A stretch of DNA of 64,000 bases. It comes from Nymphaea colorata. Taxonomy: Eukaryota > Streptophyta > Magnoliopsida > Nymphaeales > Nymphaeaceae. The stretch lies in the NCBI RefSeq assembly GCF_008831285.2, contig NC_045143.1, positions 19,061,655 to 19,125,654 on the forward strand, given 5' to 3'. This document shows positions 58,634-64,000 of the stretch, one piece after another. The position numbers and the translations under genes are program-made. Numbering within the stretch: the stretch's first letter is position 1; each line of letters starts with the position of its first letter. The notes under the pieces were generated by a model. It was not told the DNA's origin. It searched no databases and worked only from the letters and a program-made list of their open reading frames with translations.

Positions 58634-59814
58634 TGTGTGTGTGTGTTTGTGTGTGTATTCAGACATGTGGGCCTGAACCCCACCCCCTCTTACGCTTTGA
58701 AAATAGTAGCAGAATAACCTGTGGGCACGTGCCCACATAATACCACAAAATTATTTATTAATCTACATAATGATTGTCTCACATCATTTGCATGTTCACA
58801 AATTTGCTTCTTTCATTCATTACTTAAGTGCTGCCAGGGAGGGAGTTAGAAATTTTTTTCGTAGTAATCAAACTATATTTTCTTAAATTTTTGCTGGGAC
58901 AGAATTATATATTTTTAAAACTTTTAGAAGGGTCAAATAGAAACTTTTATAAATTATAGCATGCATTTTTTTTCTTTCCAAAGTCAGAGGAGTAGCCTCT
59001 CAATCATTTCATCATGAATTAGGGTTTTAACATTTTTTTAATTACTGTTCTCAACCAAACTAGTTATTGCTTGTAATAATTTTTTTTTTAAAACAAAATA
59101 TGACTAGCTTTCCTTATGTACAATCATTGAATCTAAGTTAAAAATGTTGGTCACCGGAACACTTGGCTGTGTTTGCTGCAGGACATGTTCGTCGCTGGGA
59201 CCGACACGACATCGGCAACACTAGAATGGACCATGACCGAGCTCATGAGGCATCCTGAGGTGATGCGAAGGACCCAGGATGAGATCCGCAGCGTCGCGAG
59301 GAAAGGAGGAACGATAACCGAGTCGGACCTGGCCGACCTAGCCTACATGCGGGCTGTGATCAAGGAGGCGCTTCGGCTGCACCTGCCGGTTCCCCTCCTC
59401 GTGCCTCGTGAGTCCATCGAGCCATGTGAGCTCGATGGCTACATCATCCCAGCCAAGACAAGGGTACTGGTCAATGCATACGCAATTGCTCGGGACCCAC
59501 ATTCTTGGGACGACCCGGAAACGTACCGGCCGGAACGGTTCCTTGAGAAGCCGATTGATTTTAAAGGGAGCCAGGATTTTGAGTTCCTACCATTTGGTGG
59601 TGGCCGGAGAGGGTGCCCAGGATACTCCTTTGGCCTTGCCACCGTGGAGCTTGCATTGGCGAGGCTCCTTTGCCACTTTGACTGGTCATTAGCGGATGGC
59701 GTGAGCCTAGAGAGCCTCAACCTTGAAGAAATATTTGGTCTAGCAACTCGAAAGAAAGAACCACTCTTATTGATCCCGAGACACTCTATAGAATCGGGAT
59801 TCAAGCTGATCTGA
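55287..59814 (+). CDS. Cytochrome P450, CYP71 family-like
   Basis: Exons 55287-56216 and 59182-59814 encode 520 residues, a normal length. The intron is phase 0, at the position usual for CYP71-clan genes, just before DMFVAGTDTTS. Visible features are an N-terminal membrane anchor (about residues 14-39), the hinge PPGPSRLPIIGNLHLLG (49-65), the helix-C block WRQARKIC, the I-helix oxygen-activation motif AGTDTT (315-320), ExxR (E372-R375), PERF (427-430) and the heme loop FGGGRRGCPG (448-457) with Cys455 as heme ligand. It is a haem-thiolate monooxygenase, expected on the ER and fed by NADPH-P450 reductase. The substrate cannot be deduced. The 5' splice site (CTG|GTTCTC) is weak and runs directly into (CT)n. 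The first Met was chosen; the sixth residue is a second Met. Confidence 0.93.
56219..56348. repeat. (CT)n(TA)n microsatellite at the CYP71 5' splice site
   Basis: About 85 bases of CT-rich repeat (56219-56305) are followed by about 42 bases of TA (56307-56348), starting two bases inside the intron. Confidence 0.92.
56929..56964. repeat. (TA)n microsatellite in CYP71 intron
   Basis: A pure TA run; a (TAT)n run follows at about 56986-57009. Confidence 0.85.
58599..58654. repeat. (TA)n(GT)n microsatellite in CYP71 intron
   Basis: A TA run then GTGTGTGTGTGTGTTTGTGTGTGT. Confidence 0.88.
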
Positions 59815-61420
59815 TGGATCCCCTGCCATGTGGGTGTTCTACTCATCCATTGGACTAAACACATGTATTAGGTTTTGCTATTTAAAATGGTTAAGGATTT
59901 GATAGCTTTGTATGAGGGCATTGGCTAATTATGTACTAGGTGAAAGAACGCTTTGTTCTTCAGAATCTGGGACCCAAATTTGATATCTCATATATTGTCC
60001 ATGTCCATTGGATAATTTGATGAAGAGGCTCTGTACTTTAACTAGCTTTGATTCCCTCGTAGATGTTTAGAGGTCGTTTGATTGTTGTCCATTGGGACAT
60101 GACGTTCTGTTTATTATACTATTGTCTTGTCCACATGGACAATGATGTTTTTTGTCCACTTTTTGATGACTTTAAGAATGGAACAGTACGTTCGTCTTGT
60201 CCGACATTTGTTTCGCATATGTCTGTTCTGTTCATCCTGTCTAATGTTTGTTTCTGTCCTGTTCGATCTATTCGTTCTGTCCGATATTTGTGTCTTGCAT
60301 AGTTAATTTTGTCTGTTCTATCTAGTGTTTGTTTATGTTCTGTTCGAACTGTCTATTCTATCCGGTGTTTATGCCTTCTATAATCAGTTTTGACTATTAT
60401 ATTTATTCTAAATGCTATATGATGATAAGAATATCTTATTTTTTTTTTAACATGTTATATCAAAACAAGTATAAAATTCATAATAACATGTTATATGCAA
60501 ATCAATACATTTGATAACACGATCCATAATACTATAGCAAAATCAACTCTTTCAATAAAGACATATATATAACAAAAACATCATTACTTTAAAAGGTTTA
60601 AACATCTATATAATCACCAGTATCAAGTAAAACTACAAAATACAGGTAGTTTAAAATGTTCAATTGTTGTAAGCCAGATGTTGGAATACATTGACACAAA
60701 AAATATGGTTCCTATATAGTCATCTTCTGTCCTACACACTACTCTTCCCATTGAAGCCATGTAATACTTGAGAAGCGACATCACAGTCTGGTTCTTATAT
60801 TTCATAAATTAAAAAGAAACAAATAATTAGATTATCACCATAAAGTATTGAACTAATCAAGTATAATTAAAACAATTGTATATAATATAATGAAAATGTT
60901 AGACAATAAGTATCTTACTTACAACATAATCATTCCACATTATGTCCTTGACCTTATGCCGTGCCTTGGCTTTCAAACCTGTGATGCCAATCTTGTGACA
61001 AAAACAAACACCTTGTGGCCGTCAAACAATTCCAATTCTATGGTTTAATTCTTCAACCCATATTCATGGAATACCATATTCAGCAGTCTTCTTCGAATTT
61101 CAGTAGTCTTAAAAAATGTCATCTACTTGCGAACAGGTTGAAGGTTCCAAAGTTATGACAAACAGTATAAAAAAATATCAAACAACAAGTTTTGTTGACT
61201 TTTCTTAACAAAAAAGATTATACGATACACCCAAATATATGGGAAATGAGTAAATCCAGTTCCATTTTGGAGATGGTTCTAAATCCCTCCCCAGGATCCA
61301 CCAATAAGGTGGGACGGATAGTTGTATAGCAGAAAAAGATAAATGAAGAGAGAAAAATGAGGTGAAGAATGAACAAACTGAAAAATGAAAAAACCAGTTT
61401 CAACACAAGACTGATTGAAC

Positions 61421-61455
<35 letters not shown>

Positions 61456-63289
61456 TAAATATATATATATCTTATGTTAGCTTCAAAATGCCAATACTGC
61501 GGCAAGATGAATACAAAGTATCAAAGACATTGGACGGTGATTTTAAAAGTTCTGAAGGGGCTAAATAAATCATTCTCAAACCATAGAGCAAGAATCTAAC
61601 ATTTGCTGGTTAAATCAGTGGCAAACAAGCGTGTAGACAGACAAACAATACTATGGTCCAGACAGATTCTCCTTCTCTGTCTCCGTCTAACTTCTCTGAA
61701 CTGCAATATTTTTGCTGGAGATCAGCAAATGGACATCAGCAAGAGGGCTTACATATACTAAGAATCCACATAAATGGAAAAATCAATTACAAAGTGTCGC
61801 TTACTAATTTCCTGAAGAAATTTCAAGAAGCAAATAAGTACTAACTACGATCTGTTGACCTTCAAAATTTGGGACCTCATTGTAACTAAGATTTAGCATC
61901 TGAATCCACAATAAATGCTCGATGACCCATATTGTAAGGGAGATATTTGCTCAGACATGGATAAATATTCAGGTGAAGAGTGAGCAAGAAAAACTTTCCG
62001 AAGATCCTTCATGAAAGTCCCAATATGATGTCACATGCAGCATGAACCCATATGATGAGGACATTTTGCAATACAGTGTGAAACAAGCTCACAGAACAAA
62101 CAAAAAAAGCCAGATATCTGTATCACCATCGGAGAATGACTGATAATAAGACAATAAAACAGAACAAACTCATCTGTAAGGACTGCCTTACAATTATAAG
62201 CCATCTGTTTAACTATTATATTTAGGCAATAAATTAGCTTGCTCATGTGGATAGATCGTCGTTGATGTGCACTAAATCATGTGTAGCCCATAATTTACTG
62301 TTCGATAAGGGCATCAATCGAGGTGCATATGAAGATAATTCACCTGATGTTTGTTAATATAATGTCTATGATTTACCCGCTATAATGACAAAGGTTTAAC
62401 AACCTGGTGTTTGACTGCTCTTGAGATGCCCTTTCTCAAGCTAGAGAGAGAAAAAATTGCAACAATGCACTGAAACTTCAAGATAAAAGTTGAAATTTCT
62501 TCATCAAACTAATATTTTGATAAAAATGATGAACACATTACATATGTACAGTAAGCACAAAACCTGTAACTTTGTGAGGATACATATATATAGATAATTT
62601 TACATGTTATTTATCTGGCTCAGAACTTGATTTAGCATGGCAAATGCTAACTAGTAGAAATTTACACTTTTGACCCAGAACTCTAGTTGAAGTGTTCTTA
62701 AGCATTATTAATTTTTTCATGAATCTAGGTCTTTAACTTCAACCAGTAGTCAAATTCTACACCATGACTTTCAAGAGGCATTTTGCTAAACTGTGCATAA
62801 GCATGTGAAGTAAACCGTACTATTGAAAATGTCAACAAATGTTGCTTGATTCACTAACTACATAGGAATATTCACTAACTACATAAAATTGTTTTTATGT
62901 TGTCAGGTTTTTCCAAAGAAGAGGAAATCGGTTCCTTGTTGTAGGCAAAAGTCCTTTGAATAGCAGAATGTGCAGCATCCTCATCTGATAGTGGAACTTC
63001 AGACTCATTATATTAGTTTGATGTCTGTAACAGTAATATACACTATTCTGACAGTGAGCTTATCAATTCAAAAACAACTAGGGATAGACCAAACTAAATC
63101 AACAATAACGTTCAATATTAGAGATGCTATAATGCAAAGTATCATATTCAATTATCAATAACTTAACAATTCAAGAATATGCAATACACTGGCCTATCAA
63201 AAATATGCTCACTACAAATGCAAATTCACTATGGGATCTCCAAGTGTGTTTGTGTGAGCGCCTACGCGAGCCAATTCACCTATTGAAAC
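59815..63289. other. Intergenic DNA right of the P450
   Basis: No gene is recognised. At 60060-60400 a segment of repeated TGTTCTGTCCGA/TGTTTGT words begins AGAGGTCGTTTGATTGTTG and looks like a degenerate non-autonomous DNA transposon. TA tracts lie near 61422-61449. The stretches 60.6-61.1 and 61.6-63.2 kb have moderate composition but no frame I can assign; they could be introns or decayed transposon. Confidence 0.55.
61422..61471. repeat. (TA)n microsatellite, interrupted
   Basis: A TA run with an AAATATAAAT interruption. Confidence 0.85.
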
Positions 63290-63518
63290 TGTTGAAATAG
63301 TAAAAGCGTAAAGAACATTTGATGTAACGTGGAAAACCCTCAACAAGAGGGAGAAAAACCATGGGTGAGGAGGTTGGTGCCCACTAGCCGCCAGACACTC
63401 TCTCTCTTAATTCTTCATTAACACACAAGATTAGGGTTTACAAAGGTATAAGTAGTCCTAAACTAGGACATACCGGATCGGGTCCAGACCCGGACCCAAA
63501 CAACAAGATCCATCAACA
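63290..63518 (-). repeat. Copia-4 3' LTR
   Basis: 229 bp starting TGTTGAAATAG and ending CCATCAACA on the plus strand, so it has the TGTTGA...TCAACA inverted ends expected of an LTR. The minus-strand purine tract ACTTGAGGGGGAG abuts it at 63519-63531. Confidence 0.82.
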
Positions 63519-63531
63519 CTCCCCCTCAAGT
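63519..63531 (-). promoter_or_regulatory. Copia-4 polypurine tract
   Basis: The minus strand reads ACTTGAGGGGGAG next to the LTR. This is the common plant Copia plus-strand primer sequence. Confidence 0.85.
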
Positions 63532-63534
63532 TGG

Positions 63535-64000
63535 GCATACATATCAAACATGTCCAACTTGGATTCATTTCTCTCAAATAGAGTTACATTTAAGGCCTTA
63601 GTTAGAATATCAGCAGTTTGGTCTTCAGACTTCATGTACGGCAATGTTAACTCCCTAGCATCAATTCTTTCTCTGATGAATGACGGTCAAACTCCACATG
63701 CTTTGTTCGATCATGAAGCACTGGATTGTTAGCCAAGTTAATTGCAGACTTATTATCACAGTACATCCTCATAGGCCCTTCAATCTCTATCCCAATATCT
63801 TTCAGCAAGATCTTCAACCATAACAACTCTGATACTCCAGTAGCAACCGCCCTATATTCACCCTCTGCACTTGAGCGGGAACAAACATCTTGTCTCTTGC
63901 TTCTCCAAACAACTAGATTTCCCCCCAAGTAGACGCAGTACCCTGAAGTAGATCTTCTGGTGTCAACACAGCCTGCCCAGTCTGCATCAGAATACCCTTC
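63535..64000 (-). pseudogene. Copia-4 RNase H, partial, frameshifted
   Basis: Reading leftwards from the edge, the minus strand gives EGYSDADWAGCVDTRRST, GGNLVVWRSKRQDVCSRSS, AEGEYRAVATGVSELLWL, MRMYCDNKSAINLANNPV and DRTKHVEFDRH, the usual Copia RNase H order with its D-A-D-W and D-N-K-S motifs. At about 63675-63690 a one-base change shifts the frame, so the C-terminal part continues in another frame down to about 63535, where DMFDMYAQLEGEC precedes the polypurine tract. The element is therefore probably inactive, unless the shift is a sequencing error. Confidence 0.88.

Larger units (their letters stand above)
56217..59181 (+). other. CYP71 intron, 2965 bp, repeat-rich
   Basis: It opens with (CT)n and (TA)n and ends with the normal acceptor TTTGCTGCAG. 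It contains TA tracts at about 56929-56964 and 58599-58630, a TAT tract near 56986-57009, and two related A/T-cored repeat remnants (about 57770-57930, GGCGGAGCCGTAGGGGCCTG... to ...GGATCCACC; and about 58840-59000). It also holds a GACTTGGGCC-rich patch (57990-58030). None of the open frames here looks like a gene. Confidence 0.8.
63290..64000 (-). mobile_element. Copia-4: 3' end of a minus-strand Copia element, cut by the window edge
   Basis: On the minus strand, RNase H-coding sequence enters at the right edge and runs to a polypurine tract and then a 229-bp LTR. The rest of the element lies to the right of the window, so age and target duplication cannot be judged. Confidence 0.88.

Noticed and set aside
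60623-61505. Minus-strand frames at 60.6-61.5 kb as a possible Harbinger-type or host gene
   Set aside because: They are short, interrupted by TA tracts, and contain no motif I can name.
1-64000. CRISPR arrays, tRNA or rRNA genes, riboswitches
   Set aside because: I saw none. The regularly spaced repeats here are microsatellites, minisatellites or diverged tandem arrays without unique spacers.

Overview
This is nuclear DNA from a flowering plant. The evidence is split genes with GT-AG introns, plant-type Copia, L1 LINE, CACTA and FAR1/MULE elements, a plant CYP71-type P450, AT-rich intergenic DNA and many long (TA)n tracts. I cannot name the species. No prokaryotic, organellar or viral gene organisation is visible, and I recognised no tRNA, rRNA or CRISPR.

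Only two host genes look intact, both on the + strand. One is a three-exon short-chain dehydrogenase/reductase (SDR; 20689-24124, 274 aa). The other is a two-exon CYP71-like cytochrome P450 (55287-59814, 520 aa). A tandem SDR duplicate lies 12 kb upstream of the intact SDR as a pseudogene (exons 2 and 3 at 8262-8495 and 10821-11103). Each of its exons carries one frameshift, and exon 1 is not in the window.

Most of the rest is transposon-derived. From left to right: a degenerate tandem array (about 2.04-3.52 kb); a broken L1-type LINE (about 3.9-8.15 kb) just before the SDR pseudogene; a structurally complete, young but coding-defective Copia element with perfect 5-bp target duplications (Copia-1, 11326-15966); a nested pair in which Copia-2 (+ strand, 29701-34118) has split the gag gene of the minus-strand Copia-3 (about 27.0-29.7 kb and 34.12-34.74 kb); a decayed FAR1/MULE transposase-like gene (38.08-40.22 kb); a LINE ORF2 fragment (40.89-41.48 kb) abutting a decayed 7-kb CACTA element on the minus strand (about 41.5-48.43 kb); a perfect 130-bp palindrome (49572-49701); a GC-rich, purine-repeat island (49.86-50.61 kb); two neighbouring elements ending in GGGGCGTTTG-type inverted repeats (52382-52777 and 52914-54019), the second with a GC-rich gene-like interior and a 51-bp minisatellite; a tandem array reaching to about 230 bp upstream of the P450 start; and the 3' end of a minus-strand Copia (Copia-4) at the right edge.

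The SDR and P450 families both act in small-molecule oxidation, so a shared pathway is conceivable, but nothing in the sequence shows it. I found no convincing new biological system. The strongest unusual signals are the perfect palindrome, the Copia-in-Copia nesting, the gene-capture-like element at 52.9-54.0 kb, and the (CT)n(TA)n tract that starts at the 5' splice site of the P450 intron.
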